Shown: positions 53,289-62,162 of the stretch, in pieces
Numbering within the stretch: the stretch's first letter is position 1
Layout of the letters: every line of letters starts with the position of its first letter
Source of the DNA: Kibdelosporangium banguiense
Lineage (GTDB): Bacteria; Actinomycetota; Actinomycetes; Mycobacteriales; Pseudonocardiaceae
NCBI RefSeq assembly: GCF_017876405.1
Contig: NZ_JAGINW010000001.1
Span: 5,159,203-5,223,202, forward strand
DNA length: 64,000 bases
Direction of reading: 5' to 3'
Program-made: the position numbers and the translations under genes
The notes under the pieces: generated by a model
Databases searched by the model: none
Told to the model about the DNA's origin: nothing
What the model saw: the letters and a program-made list of their open reading frames with translations, nothing else

Positions 53289-55118
53289 ATGCTTGAGCCT
53301 GAACCTTCCTTCCGGCCGGTCCGAGCCCGGGACGGTTACCCGCCACTTGAGGATCTCGGGCTGATCGGCGACGGGGCGACCGTGGCGCTGGCCGGCCTGG
53401 ACGGCAGGATCTGCTGGCTGTGCCTTCCGTGCTTTGATTCCGAGCCGCTGTTGTGCGGCTTGCTGGATCGGGATCGCGGCGGTCATTTCAGCATCACCCC
53501 AGATGGCCTGACCGAGGCGCGGCAGCGCTATGAGCCCGATACCGGGGTGCTGGTCACCGAGATGCGCAGCGCTACCGGCACGGTCCGCGTCACCGATGCG
53601 CTGGCGCTGCGCCCGGGCGCCGACCTCACCGATGACGTTCCTGCGGGCCGGGGCGAGCTGGTCCGGTCGGTGGTGGTCCTGCACGGGAGCGTCCGGCTGC
53701 GGGTGGACCTGGAACCCCGGGGCGGCGCCCAGGCGCGGGTCGCTGCCGGCGGCCTGGCGGTCATGCCTGCGCGACGGCCGGACCTGCGGCTGCATCTGCG
53801 GTCCAGCCGCCCGCTGAGCGGCCTGCACGGCAGCTATGACCTGGAGCAAGGCGACTCGTTGGACCTGGTGCTGTCGTGGGGCCGCACTCATCGCCACCAC
53901 CGGTTCGACGCGGACGCGATGCTGCGGGCCACGACAGGGGCATGGCGCCGGTGGATGACGCGCTTCAGCTACGACGGCCCGGCCGAGCCGCTGGTCCGGC
54001 GGGCCGCGATCACCTTGAAGCTGTGCGACCACTGGGTCAACGGGTCACTCGTCGCCGCGCCGACGTCATCGTTGCCGGCGCCGGTCGGTGGAGTGCGGAA
54101 CTGGGACTACCGCTACACCTGGATCCGGGACGCGGCCTTCACCGTGTTCGCCATGCGCCGGATCGGGTTCGCGGATGAGGCTGACGCGTTCCTGGGCTGG
54201 GTCCTGGACGCCTTCGAGCAGAGCCGGCAGCCGCGGATCATGTATGACCTCGACGGCGGGCCGGTCCCCGCGGAATGGGAGGACGCCGGGCTCGAAGGTT
54301 ACCGGCGCTCCGCTCCGGTGCGGTGGGGCAATGGCGCGGCGGACCAGCGCCAGCATGACGTCTACGGCGAGGTCTTGGACTGTGCCGACCAGTGGGTCCG
54401 CGCCGGTGGCCACCTCGATCAGCCGCTGTGGGCGGCGCTGGTCAGCCTGGCCGAGGCCGCCGGGGAAGCCTGGCGCCAGCCTGACCAGGGCATCTGGGAG
54501 GTACGCGGCGAGGGCCGGGTCTTCACCTACTCGGCGGCGATGTGCCAGGTGGCGCTGGACCGGGCCGCGGCCATCGGCGAGCGGCTGGGCCTGTGCGGGC
54601 CGGTCCCGGTCTGGCGGGCGGCTGCGGGCAAGCTGCGCCAGATCATCCTGGACGAGTCCTGGAACGAGGAAACCCGGACGCTGAGCGAGCATCTTGACGG
54701 CGGTGGCAGCCTGGACGCCAGCCTGCTGGCCCTTCCGCTGCGGCGGGTCCTCCCCGCGAGTCACCCGCGCATGGTGGCTACCGCCGCGGCCGTGGCCGAG
54801 CGCCTGTCGGCGGGCGGCGGCCTGCTCTACCGCTACTCGCACCATGACTCACCCGACGGCATCGCCGGTGATGAGGGCGCCTTTCTGCTGTGCAGCTTCT
54901 GGCTGGTCGACAACCTGGCCATGCAGGGCCGGCTCGATGAGGCGCAGGAACTGTATGCCTCGCTGTGCGACCGGGCCAGCCCGCTTGGCCTGCTGCCGGA
55001 GCAGATCGACCCGTCGACGGGTGAGTTCATCGGGAACTTCCCGCAGGCGTTCAGCCATATCGGCGTGATCGCCAGCGGCGTCACGCTCGTCCGGGCCGGG
55101 GCAGGTGCGTCGAGATGA
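53289..55118 (+). CDS. GH15 glycoside hydrolase (glucoamylase/trehalase-like), operon gene 1
   Basis: The 609-residue protein has the bacterial GH15 fold: an N-terminal beta-domain (LIGDGATVALAGLDGRI, WLCLPCFDSEPLL) and the (alpha/alpha)6 catalytic barrel with GGVRNWDYRYTWIRDA near residue 270. A likely acid Glu is in QHDVYGEVLDC, and the C-terminal GNFPQAFSHIG is present. It should release glucose from a glucan or split trehalose. No signal peptide is seen, so it is cytosolic. The stop overlaps the G6PDH start (ATGA). Confidence 0.9.
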   Translation: MLEPEPSFRPVRARDGYPPLEDLGLIGDGATVALAGLDGRICWLCLPCFDSEPLLCGLLDRDRGGHFSITPDGLTEARQRYEPDTGVLVTEMRSATGTVRVTDALALRPGADLTDDVPAGRGELVRSVVVLHGSVRLRVDLEPRGGAQARVAAGGLAVMPARRPDLRLHLRSSRPLSGLHGSYDLEQGDSLDLVLSWGRTHRHHRFDADAMLRATTGAWRRWMTRFSYDGPAEPLVRRAAITLKLCDHWVNGSLVAAPTSSLPAPVGGVRNWDYRYTWIRDAAFTVFAMRRIGFADEADAFLGWVLDAFEQSRQPRIMYDLDGGPVPAEWEDAGLEGYRRSAPVRWGNGAADQRQHDVYGEVLDCADQWVRAGGHLDQPLWAALVSLAEAAGEAWRQPDQGIWEVRGEGRVFTYSAAMCQVALDRAAAIGERLGLCGPVPVWRAAAGKLRQIILDESWNEETRTLSEHLDGGGSLDASLLALPLRRVLPASHPRMVATAAAVAERLSAGGGLLYRYSHHDSPDGIAGDEGAFLLCSFWLVDNLAMQGRLDEAQELYASLCDRASPLGLLPEQIDPSTGEFIGNFPQAFSHIGVIASGVTLVRAGAGASR

Positions 55119-56497
55119 TCGAGCGACTGGTGATCTTCGGGGCGACCGGTGACCTCACCGGGCGCTACCTGCTGCCCGGGCTTGCCGCGCTGCGGGCCGC
55201 CGGCCATCTCCGCGATGGCTTCCAGCTGACCGGCGCCAGCCGGGAGGACTGGGACAGCGACGAGTTCCGGCGATGGGCAACCGCCCAGCTTGGCCGGCAC
55301 GCCGCAGGGCTTCCGGCCTCCGCCAGAAAGGCCGTTGTGTCATCATCGGGCTACCGTCAGGTGGATGTCAGCGACCCCGCCGGCGTCGCGGCTGTCGTTG
55401 CCGGTGACGGGCCGGTCGCCGCGTACCTGGCGTTGCCTCCGAAGGTTTTCCCCGCGGCGGTCTCCGCGCTGCACGAGGCGGGCCTGCCGTCCGGCAGCAG
55501 GATCGTCCTGGAGAAGCCGTTCGGCGAGGACTTGGCCAGCGCGATGACGCTCAACCGCCTGCTCGCCGACCTCGTGCCCGAGCAAGCGGTGTTCCGCGTC
55601 GACCATTTCCTGGCCATGACCACGGTCCAGAACGTGCTCGGCACCCGGCTGGCCAACCGCATGCTCGAGCCCGTCTGGAACGCCGCGCACATCGCCGAGG
55701 TGGACATCGTCTGGGACGAATCGCTGGCGCTGGAGGGCCGGGCGGGCTACTACGACGGAGCCGGGGCGCTCAAGGACATGCTGCAGAACCACCTGCTGCA
55801 ACTGCTCTGCCTCGTCGCCATGGAACCACCCATCAGCCTGAGCGAACGTGACCTGCGCGACCGGAAGCTCGACGTCCTGCGCTCAGTGCGGCCGCTCACC
55901 GAGGCCGACATCGTCCGCCGCACGCGCCGCGCCCGCTATACAGCCGGGCGCGTAGGTGACCGCGACGTGCCGGCCTACACCGCCGAGGAGGGGGTGGACC
56001 CCGCCCGGCACACCGAGACCTTCGCCGAGGTGGAACTCGAGCTGGACAACTGGCGCTGGCCGGGGACGATTTTCCGGCTCCGCACCGGGAAAGCGCTCCG
56101 GCGGGACCGCAAGGAGGTGGCCGTGCGCTTCCGGCACGTGCCGCACCTGCCCCTCGGTCACAGCGGGGAAGCGCTGCCCAACGTGCTGCGGTTCGGGCTC
56201 GATCCGGAAAACCTGGCGCTGGACCTGACCGGTATCGGGGTCCACGCCCACACCCTCGTCCCGCTGAGGCTGACCGCCCAGATCGATCCGCCCGAGCTGC
56301 CCGCCTACGGCCGGCTGCTGCTGGACGTGCTGGACGGGAACGCAGCCCTGTCCATCCGCGGTGACGAAGCCGAAGAGGCATGGCGCGTCCTTATCCCCGT
56401 GCTGTCGGCCTGGTCCAAGGACCTCGTCCCGATCGAGGAATACCCCGCCGGCTCGGACGGGCCGCAACCCAGGCAGCGGGACGGAGGGAAAGAGTGA
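55115..56497 (+). CDS. Glucose-6-phosphate dehydrogenase homologue, operon gene 2
   Basis: The 460-residue protein has G6PDH marks: nucleotide motif FGATGDLTGR near residue 8, LALPPKVF, LEKPFGED, FRVDHFLAM in place of the usual RIDHYLGKE, and WNAAHIAEVDIVWDE. It should oxidise glucose 6-phosphate (or a close sugar phosphate) with NADP or NAD. The RVDHFLA change suggests another substrate is possible. ATG 55115 overlaps the GH15 stop; the stop overlaps the next start by one base. Confidence 0.88.
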   Translation: MIERLVIFGATGDLTGRYLLPGLAALRAAGHLRDGFQLTGASREDWDSDEFRRWATAQLGRHAAGLPASARKAVVSSSGYRQVDVSDPAGVAAVVAGDGPVAAYLALPPKVFPAAVSALHEAGLPSGSRIVLEKPFGEDLASAMTLNRLLADLVPEQAVFRVDHFLAMTTVQNVLGTRLANRMLEPVWNAAHIAEVDIVWDESLALEGRAGYYDGAGALKDMLQNHLLQLLCLVAMEPPISLSERDLRDRKLDVLRSVRPLTEADIVRRTRRARYTAGRVGDRDVPAYTAEEGVDPARHTETFAEVELELDNWRWPGTIFRLRTGKALRRDRKEVAVRFRHVPHLPLGHSGEALPNVLRFGLDPENLALDLTGIGVHAHTLVPLRLTAQIDPPELPAYGRLLLDVLDGNAALSIRGDEAEEAWRVLIPVLSAWSKDLVPIEEYPAGSDGPQPRQRDGGKE

Positions 56498-58236
56498 TGG
56501 TCCAAACTGGACCGCGGCTGCGGAGTCAGCGACTGCGCATGGTCAACCACCAGGGAGACGCGCTCCGCCTCGGGATGAACTGGACCGAGGAGGATCTCGG
56601 CAAGCCACAGGTCCTGGTGGACAGTGCCTACGGCATGGGCCACCCGGGCACGTTCCACTTCCGGGGACTGATCGAGGAAGTCAGCAACGGCGTCTACGAG
56701 GCCGGCGGGAAACCAGGTGTCTTCACCGTGAGCGACATCTGCGACGGCGTCGTCCAGGCCACCGACGGCATGAGCTACTCGCTCGTTTCCCGCGACATCA
56801 TGGCTGCGATGGTCGAGATCCACGCACTGGGTCATCCCCACGACGGCATGGTCCTGATCTCCGGCAACGACAAATCGGTGCCCGCCCACCTGCTCGCGAT
56901 CGCACGGTGCGATCTCCCGGCCATCCACCTGCCCGGAGGCACGCAGTTGAACGCGCCGGACTACGTCACCTCCAACAAGATGTGGGAAATGGGCGCCGCC
57001 GTCGAACGAGGCGAGCTTCCCCGGCAGGACCTCGAGCGAGCGCAGCGCGGCGCCTGCCCGACGTGCGGGGCATGCCAGTTCATGGGCAGCGCCAGCACCG
57101 GTCAGGTGCTGGCCGAGGCACTCGGGCTCGCCCTGCCCGGATCCGCGCTCGTTCCGGCACCGCTGACCAAACTGCTGCGCTATGCCCGTGCGACAGGCAA
57201 ACAGCTCGTCACGATGATCCATCAGAACCTCACGTCACGGCGCATCCTGACCCGTGACGCATTCGAGAACGCCATCATCCTGCACGCCGCCGTCGGCGGG
57301 TCGACCAACGCGCTCCTGCACATCCCACCAATCGCACGGGAGGCAGGCGTCGAGATCACCATCGACGACTTCGACCGCATCCACCGGCGGGTCCCGGTAC
57401 TGGCCAACGTCAAGACCACAGGCCGGTACCCGGTCGAGTACTTCTGGTACGCGGGCGGCGTTCCCGCTGTCATGCTCGAGCTTCGGGAAATGCTGCACCT
57501 CGACTGCCTCACCGTGACCGGCAGGACGCTGGGAGAGAACCTGGCGGAAATCGAGCACAGCCCATTCTTCTTCGCCGAACGGCGCGGCTATCTGAACAAC
57601 GTCAAAATCGACAGGGACGAAATCATCCGCCCGCGGTCCGACCCGTTCAGTGCCGATGGCGGGGTGGCCGTGCTGTACGGCAATCTCGCGCCGGACGGCG
57701 CGATGATCAAGACCTTCTCGGTGCCCGAGGAGATGCACGTCCACACCGGGCCCGCGCGGGTCTTCGATTTCGAGGAGGAGGCGATCCACGCGCTGGTCAG
57801 GCGCCGGATATCACCCGGGGACGTCCTTGTCATCCGCTACGAGGGACCACGCGCGAACGGTATGCCCGAGATGTACTACGCGGCCGCGATCCTCTCCGCT
57901 GACCGCGTCTTGAACACCACCACCGCGATTGTCACCGACGGCCGCTACTCGGGCGCCATGCGAGGACCCTGTATCGGGCATGTCGCGCCCGAAGCACTGG
58001 ATGGCGGCCCCATCGCGCTCATCGAGGACAATGACCTCATCGAGATAAACGCGCCTGCACGGCGCCTTGCGATCGTCGGAATCAAAGGCGAGCATCGCCC
58101 GGCAGATGAGATCGAGACGATACTCGCGGAGCGACGCGGTATCTGGAAGGCGCCGCGGCCACGCCACGGCAGTGGGATTCTCTCCTTGTACTCACGTGTC
58201 GCCCGCGGCACTTCTGAAGGAGCCGCTATTACCTAG
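56497..58236 (+). CDS. IlvD/Edd-family dehydratase, operon gene 3
   Basis: The 579-residue protein belongs to the IlvD/Edd dehydratases that bind an Fe-S cluster: SDICDGVVQATDGM, SRDIMAAMVEIHALGH, ISGNDKSVPAH, CPTCGACQFMGSASTG and DGRYSGAMRGPCIGH. The Cys of the usual GCDK block is replaced by Asn (GNDK); the first PCN-like Cys is also absent, while CDG and CGAC stay. It may act on a sugar acid such as 6-phosphogluconate or gluconate. GTG 56494 or ATG 56497 starts it, after an ACGGAGGG site. Confidence 0.82.
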   Translation: MVQTGPRLRSQRLRMVNHQGDALRLGMNWTEEDLGKPQVLVDSAYGMGHPGTFHFRGLIEEVSNGVYEAGGKPGVFTVSDICDGVVQATDGMSYSLVSRDIMAAMVEIHALGHPHDGMVLISGNDKSVPAHLLAIARCDLPAIHLPGGTQLNAPDYVTSNKMWEMGAAVERGELPRQDLERAQRGACPTCGACQFMGSASTGQVLAEALGLALPGSALVPAPLTKLLRYARATGKQLVTMIHQNLTSRRILTRDAFENAIILHAAVGGSTNALLHIPPIAREAGVEITIDDFDRIHRRVPVLANVKTTGRYPVEYFWYAGGVPAVMLELREMLHLDCLTVTGRTLGENLAEIEHSPFFFAERRGYLNNVKIDRDEIIRPRSDPFSADGGVAVLYGNLAPDGAMIKTFSVPEEMHVHTGPARVFDFEEEAIHALVRRRISPGDVLVIRYEGPRANGMPEMYYAAAILSADRVLNTTTAIVTDGRYSGAMRGPCIGHVAPEALDGGPIALIEDNDLIEINAPARRLAIVGIKGEHRPADEIETILAERRGIWKAPRPRHGSGILSLYSRVARGTSEGAAIT

Positions 58237-58274
58237 GAAAGAATGGTCCGTTCTCTTCGTGAAGGCGGCAAGAA

Positions 58275-59297
58275 ATGACGAAGCAGGCACAGCAGACCGT
58301 CGTCATCACCGACTATGACTACGGTGACGTGGACATCGAGTGGGCGATCATCGAAGACGCCGGCCTCCGGCTGGTCGCCGCCGACTGCAAGACCGAGGAC
58401 GATGTCATCGAAGCCGCGATGGACGCGGACGCGATCATCACCCAGTACGCCACCGTCGGGGCGAGGGCCATCAACGCCTTTATCCGGTGCAAGGTCATCG
58501 CGCGGTACGGCACCGGCGTCGACATTGTCGACGTGGACGCGGCCACACGACGCGGCATCCTGGTGACCAACGTCCCCAACGACTGGTGCCAGAACGAGGT
58601 CGCCGACCACGCCATGGCCCTGCTTCTCGCCGCCGCCAGGAAGATCTGCGGCTACGACCGTGCGACCCGCGCCGGGACCTGGCGATGGCAGTCCGGCGAG
58701 CCGATCCACCGGCTGCAGGGACGCACCCTCGGTCTGCTGGCGTTCGGCGCGATCGCGCAGGCCATCGCAGCCCGGGCACACGCGTTCGGCATGCTCGTCA
58801 TCGCCCATGATCCGTACATGCAACCGGAGGACGTGGCGGCTCACGGCGCTCAGCCGACCTCGTTCGGCGAGCTGATCGAGCACGCGGACTACCTGGTGAT
58901 CCAGGCGCCGCTCACCAAGGAGACACGCCATCTCATCGGCGAGCCGGAACTCCGCCGCATGAAGCCGACGTCGATCCTCATCAACACGGCTCGCGGGCCC
59001 ATCGTCGATGACAACGCCCTGTACGCGGCGCTGTGGGAAGGCTGGATCGCCGGCGCCGGCCTGGATGACATCGAGGAGGAACCCGCCAAGCAGCGGGACT
59101 GGGAACCGGTGAACCCGCTGTTCAGCCTGGACAATGTGATCATCACGCCGCATGCGGCCTACTACTCCGACGAGGCGATCCGCACGGTCCGCGACTTCGC
59201 CGCCCGCGAGGTGGCGCGGGTGCTGACTGGGAAACCGCCGCTATCGCCAGTGAACGCAGCCCAGCTCGCCATTGTTCACCCCGGCCCGTCATCGTGA
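58275..59297 (+). CDS. D-2-hydroxyacid dehydrogenase, operon gene 4
   Basis: The 340-residue protein has the 2-HADH pattern: ITQYATVGARAINAF, ARYGTGVDIVDVDAAT, a cofactor-binding region LGLLAFGAIAQAIA (a variant of GxGxxG), NTARGPIVDD and the catalytic His in VIITPHAAYYS. It interconverts a D-2-hydroxyacid and a 2-oxoacid with NAD(P). ATG 58275 lies 38 bp after the dehydratase stop. After the dehydratase makes a 2-oxo sugar acid, this enzyme could reduce it. An MBL-gene fragment begins 10 bp downstream. Confidence 0.88.
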   Translation: MTKQAQQTVVITDYDYGDVDIEWAIIEDAGLRLVAADCKTEDDVIEAAMDADAIITQYATVGARAINAFIRCKVIARYGTGVDIVDVDAATRRGILVTNVPNDWCQNEVADHAMALLLAAARKICGYDRATRAGTWRWQSGEPIHRLQGRTLGLLAFGAIAQAIAARAHAFGMLVIAHDPYMQPEDVAAHGAQPTSFGELIEHADYLVIQAPLTKETRHLIGEPELRRMKPTSILINTARGPIVDDNALYAALWEGWIAGAGLDDIEEEPAKQRDWEPVNPLFSLDNVIITPHAAYYSDEAIRTVRDFAAREVARVLTGKPPLSPVNAAQLAIVHPGPSS

Positions 59298-59307
59298 GCC
59301 GCGGGAG

Positions 59308-59445
59308 TGTCGTCCGGCAGATAGTCGAAGATCCGCGACGACACGTCATCGATCAACGATTCGAAATCCGCAGGCGAGGTCGTGCGACCAACCCCACCTG
59401 GAAACGGCGTATCGCGTCAGCGGTGAACACTGTTGTCACGACACG
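59308..59445 (-). pseudogene. MBL-fold hydrolase 3' fragment 3
   Basis: On the minus strand the segment shows FTADAI followed by pieces matching LINDVSS..RIFD.LPDD of the MBL gene, in more than one frame. It is closest to fragment 1 in sequence. It follows the stop of the ATPase gene (59450) directly. The 3' end with the stop is absent. Confidence 0.8.
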
Positions 59446-59449
59446 TGAC

Positions 59450-60700
59450 CTAGGGGGCGAGGTGCCAGAGCGCATCGAGCGGCAGGGCTCTGATCTTTTC
59501 GCCGAACGGCAAAGTCTGTTGGCCGGTGTACAGCACATAGCCGGCCACGAACCGATCTCCTAGGTGGTTGGCCAGATTACGCAAGCCACTAAGGTCCTCG
59601 ATGCGCACTGTCGTGCCTGCCTTGACCTCTACTCCGATCACTCTGCCGTCGGGTGTCTCAATGACAGCGTCGACTTCTTGCTTTTCCTTGGTGCGGTAGT
59701 GATACAGCCGTCCGCGTTCCTCGGACCACGTGAGCTGGCGGGCGAGTTCCATGACGACGAAGTTCTCCATCATCGACCCTGCGGCACCGCTCGGTTCGGC
59801 CAGTCGTACGGGATCCTGGCCAATGAGGTGACACGCGATGCCGGTGTCTACGAACGCAAGTTTGGGTGTGCCTACGGCGCGACGCGTCTGCCCGGATGAC
59901 CAAGCAGGGATGCTCTTGATGAGAAACACCGACGTCAACAGTGCCAGGTAGCGCATCAGGGTGGTTCGCGAGATGCCGGACTGGGTCGCGAGGACCGTCG
60001 GTTCCAGTAGCCCACCGGCGCGCCCGGCCAGCAGAGCGATCAGTTTGAGCAAGTCGCCCCGACGTTCGATGCTCGCCAGTTCCAGGACGTCACGCTCGAT
60101 CAAGGTGGACAAGTACGAGTCGAAGAAGGCTGTGCGGCGGCGTGGGGTGCGACGTGTGGCTTCGGGGAAGCCGCCGACAACGAGACGCTCCAGGTAGTCG
60201 CGGCGGCGCAGCTCTGACGAGTGGTTGATTTCGGGACCATGTCTGAACGCCGCGTCGATGAATCGGTCCGGAGTCCCATGCATCTCTCCCTGGGAGAACG
60301 GCCAGAGTTCGATCACTTCCATGCGACCGGGCAGCGCGTCCGGGAGAGTTCGCATGGCCAATATCCGTGATGAGCCTGTCAGGAGGTAGCGGCCTGGGGT
60401 GGGGTCCAGATCCACCGACACCTTGATCGGCTGAAGAAGCTCCGGGACTAGTTGGATCTCGTCGATGACCATGAGGCTGTCGTGCTCGACGAACCCGGAA
60501 GGGTCGTCCTTGGCGGCTCGTAGCGTCGCCGGGTCGTCGAGAAGACGCAGCACTGTGGGCTGGCGATCGGTGGCAAGCCTGGTCAGTGTGCTTTTCCCGA
60601 CCTGTCGAGCGCCATTGACGAGGACGACACGTGTGTCCTCCAGTGCCTCGTGAACCAGCGATTCGGCGCGACGGGGGATCAGGCGGGGCGGCTCGGACAT
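59450..60700 (-). CDS. AAA ATPase with DUF4143-type C-terminus
   Basis: The 416-residue protein has a Walker A VLVNGARQVGKSTLTRL (near residue 28), a Walker B LMVIDEIQLVPEL, and a C-terminal nuclease-like part (KEKQEVDAVIETPDGRVIGVEVKAGT), the DUF4143 layout. Such proteins are often mobile, many-copy, and sometimes act as toxin-antitoxin-like modules. ATG 60700 is taken as start; an upstream ATG adds eight residues. A shortened relative lies at 61018-61170. MBL fragment 3 is immediately downstream. Confidence 0.88.
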   Translation of the reverse strand: MSEPPRLIPRRAESLVHEALEDTRVVLVNGARQVGKSTLTRLATDRQPTVLRLLDDPATLRAAKDDPSGFVEHDSLMVIDEIQLVPELLQPIKVSVDLDPTPGRYLLTGSSRILAMRTLPDALPGRMEVIELWPFSQGEMHGTPDRFIDAAFRHGPEINHSSELRRRDYLERLVVGGFPEATRRTPRRRTAFFDSYLSTLIERDVLELASIERRGDLLKLIALLAGRAGGLLEPTVLATQSGISRTTLMRYLALLTSVFLIKSIPAWSSGQTRRAVGTPKLAFVDTGIACHLIGQDPVRLAEPSGAAGSMMENFVVMELARQLTWSEERGRLYHYRTKEKQEVDAVIETPDGRVIGVEVKAGTTVRIEDLSGLRNLANHLGDRFVAGYVLYTGQQTLPFGEKIRALPLDALWHLAP

Positions 60701-60727
60701 GGTGCCAGTGTGCCGCACGAGCAAGAT

Positions 60728-60819
60728 CAGTGGTCACCTGGTCGGTAGTGTAGTGGTCATCTGGTCGCTAAGTACGTGGTCATCTGGTCGTGCGCCTGGT
60801 GGCCGTCTGGACGCTTCGT
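60728..60819. repeat. Array of four 23-bp repeats, left
   Basis: Cores GTGGTCACCTGGTCG (60730), GTGGTCATCTGGTCG (60753, 60776) and GTGGCCGTCTGGACG (60799) are spaced exactly 23 bp. The same GATCA(A/G)TGGTCA(C/T)CTGG motif occurs at 60725 and 61293. Two helical turns per unit, so a protein could bind one face. Confidence 0.8.
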
Positions 60820-61017
60820 TCGCAGGCGTCAGCCGAGTAACAACACGGTCAAGAGCCGGATCTGCTGGTAACTGAGGTGATCTCACCAAGATCAGGAAGG
60901 CGATACGGCGACACGGGTATTTCGCCTATATAGGACGGTGCTGGATGTGGCGTGGAGTCCCCGGTAGATGAGTTCTCACCACAAGATCCATCGTCCCAGA
61001 GGACTCCACGTGATCGC

Positions 61018-61170
61018 CTATTCTGCGTACCGCCATACCTGGCCTGCACGTGCCCCGAGCAGAGTCGTCTTCCCTGCCTGACGAGGCCCGTTGAGTATCA
61101 CGACACGGAACGTGGAGAGATACTCCGCGACCAGGTCGCAGCATGCACGCGGCAGGTCTGACTCAGGCAT
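61018..61170 (-). pseudogene. N-terminal fragment of a second DUF4143-type ATPase
   Basis: Minus-strand ATG 61170 gives 50 codons, MPESDLPRACCDLVAEYLS then VVILNGPRQAGKTTLLGAR, ending in TAG. The Walker A matches the neighbour ATPase family, but everything after the P-loop is gone. It sits between the two 23-bp repeat arrays. Confidence 0.75.
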
Positions 61171-61224
61171 GACACCTCGGTGGTCCGTCGGCTCGGTGAA
61201 TCGAGGATGTACATCTCACAGTAG

Positions 61225-61316
61225 GGTGGACCGACATTCCACGATGAGTTGGACCGACATTTGACAGCATGATCCACTGACATCTTGAGCAAGATCAATG
61301 GTCATCTGGACGGCCG
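61225..61316. repeat. Array of four 23-bp repeats, right
   Basis: Units start at 61225, 61248, 61271 and 61294 with exact 23-bp spacing: GGTGGACCGACATT, GTTGGACCGACATT, GATCCACTGACATC and ATCAATGGTCATCTGG. They grade toward the left-array sequence. They are in the same orientation as the left array. Confidence 0.7.
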
Positions 61317-61337
61317 GCATCAGCGGGCCACGCTTCC

Positions 61338-61368
61338 GTGTAGCACGTTGGGCTACACGGGGCTACAC
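61338..61368. promoter_or_regulatory. Likely autoregulatory site of the VapBC module
   Basis: GTGTAGC (61338) is inverted against GCTACAC (61352) and repeated once more (61362). It ends 7 bp before the antitoxin ATG, so promoter and operator overlap the start; the mRNA may be leaderless. Confidence 0.6.
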
Positions 61369-61375
61369 TGGCGGC

Positions 61376-61654
61376 ATGCGTGTGATCAGTCAGCGAGAGT
61401 TTCGCAATAACTCTGCCGCCGTCATGGACGCGGTGGAGGCAGGGGAGACCTACCACGTCACGCGTAACGGGGTCGAGATCGCCGAGTTGCGTCCGCTTTC
61501 TCGCAGGCGGCGGTTGACGGCTGAGGAGCTCGTGGAGCGCCATCGACGGATGCCGCGGGTCGAGCACAAGTTGATGCAACAGGAAGCCGACGAGTTCTTC
61601 GGCGCAGAAGATCGCATCGGCGACGACGATCCTTGGGAACGTCGTCGTGGCTGA
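61376..61654 (+). CDS. Phd/YefM-type antitoxin (VapB-like), module 3
   Basis: The 92-residue protein starts MRVISQREFRNNSAAVMDAV, the Phd/YefM DNA-binding end, then GETYHVTRNGVEIAELRP and a charged tail (ADEFFGAEDRIGDDDPWERRR) that should wrap around the toxin. It overlaps the toxin gene by 8 bp (GTG 61647), so the two are coupled. There is a palindromic site just upstream. It binds DNA and neutralises the PIN toxin. Confidence 0.88.
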   Translation: MRVISQREFRNNSAAVMDAVEAGETYHVTRNGVEIAELRPLSRRRRLTAEELVERHRRMPRVEHKLMQQEADEFFGAEDRIGDDDPWERRRG

Positions 61655-62051
61655 GCGTCCTGAGTCGGGTGTCCTCGACACCTGCGCGTACATCGATCTC
61701 GACTTGCTTGATCCGGCGCATTTGCCCGCGATTCCGGAGATAACTGCGATCACGATGGCGGAATTGCATCAAGGTGTGGCAATGGCCAGGGATCCTGCGG
61801 TCAGGGCGGCGCGGACAGAGAAGCTTGGTGCTGCGATCATCGATTTCGACCCGATGCCTTTCGATGGCGACGCGGCCACCCGGTACGGCACGTTGGTCGG
61901 ACTCACTTTGGCCGCGAACCGCGATCCCAAACCGCGTCGGATGGACCTCATGATCGCTGCGATCGCATCGGCTCACGGCTTGCCGCTCTACACGCGCAAC
62001 GCTGATGACTTCAAAGGCCTGCAGGACATGTTGACCGTAGTCGCCCTCTGA
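61647..62051 (+). CDS. PIN-domain toxin (VapC-like), module 3
   Basis: The 134-residue protein shows VLDTCAYIDLD (Asp), ITAITMAELHQG (Glu), RRMDLMIAAIASAHGLPLYTRN (Asp, Asp): the PIN ribonuclease set. It shares with module 1 toxin the PFD..AA..YG motif and the ending DFKGLQDMLTVV, so the two are relatives. A hairpin terminator follows directly. An MBL fragment on the opposite strand lies 46 bp downstream. Confidence 0.88.
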   Translation: MAERPESGVLDTCAYIDLDLLDPAHLPAIPEITAITMAELHQGVAMARDPAVRAARTEKLGAAIIDFDPMPFDGDAATRYGTLVGLTLAANRDPKPRRMDLMIAAIASAHGLPLYTRNADDFKGLQDMLTVVAL

Positions 62052-62082
62052 GTGCTTCGGCGAGCCTTCTCGCCGAAGCACT
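62051..62082. terminator. Hairpin terminator after VapC module 3
   Basis: Perfect 14-bp stem (AGTGCTTCGGCGAG and its complement) with a CCTT loop, immediately after the toxin stop. Confidence 0.9.
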
Positions 62083-62096
62083 CCAGCTCGAACGGC

Positions 62097-62138
62097 CTAC
62101 CAGCCGCGTTCGCGCCATTCGTCGATGTGGGGTTTCTG
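62097..62138 (-). pseudogene. MBL-fold hydrolase 3' fragment 4
   Basis: The 42-bp piece matches the last 14 codons of the intact MBL gene (CCAGCCGCGTTCGCGCC, then ATTCGTCGATGTG) with a kept stop (TAG in place of TGA). It is placed right after the stop of the PIN gene at 62163 on the same strand. Confidence 0.85.
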
Positions 62139-62162
62139 CGTGTGCCTCAAGGGAAGCTGCGG

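Noticed and set aside
60728..61316. CRISPR array
   Set aside because: Units are contiguous 23-bp degenerate repeats without spacers and no cas genes are near.
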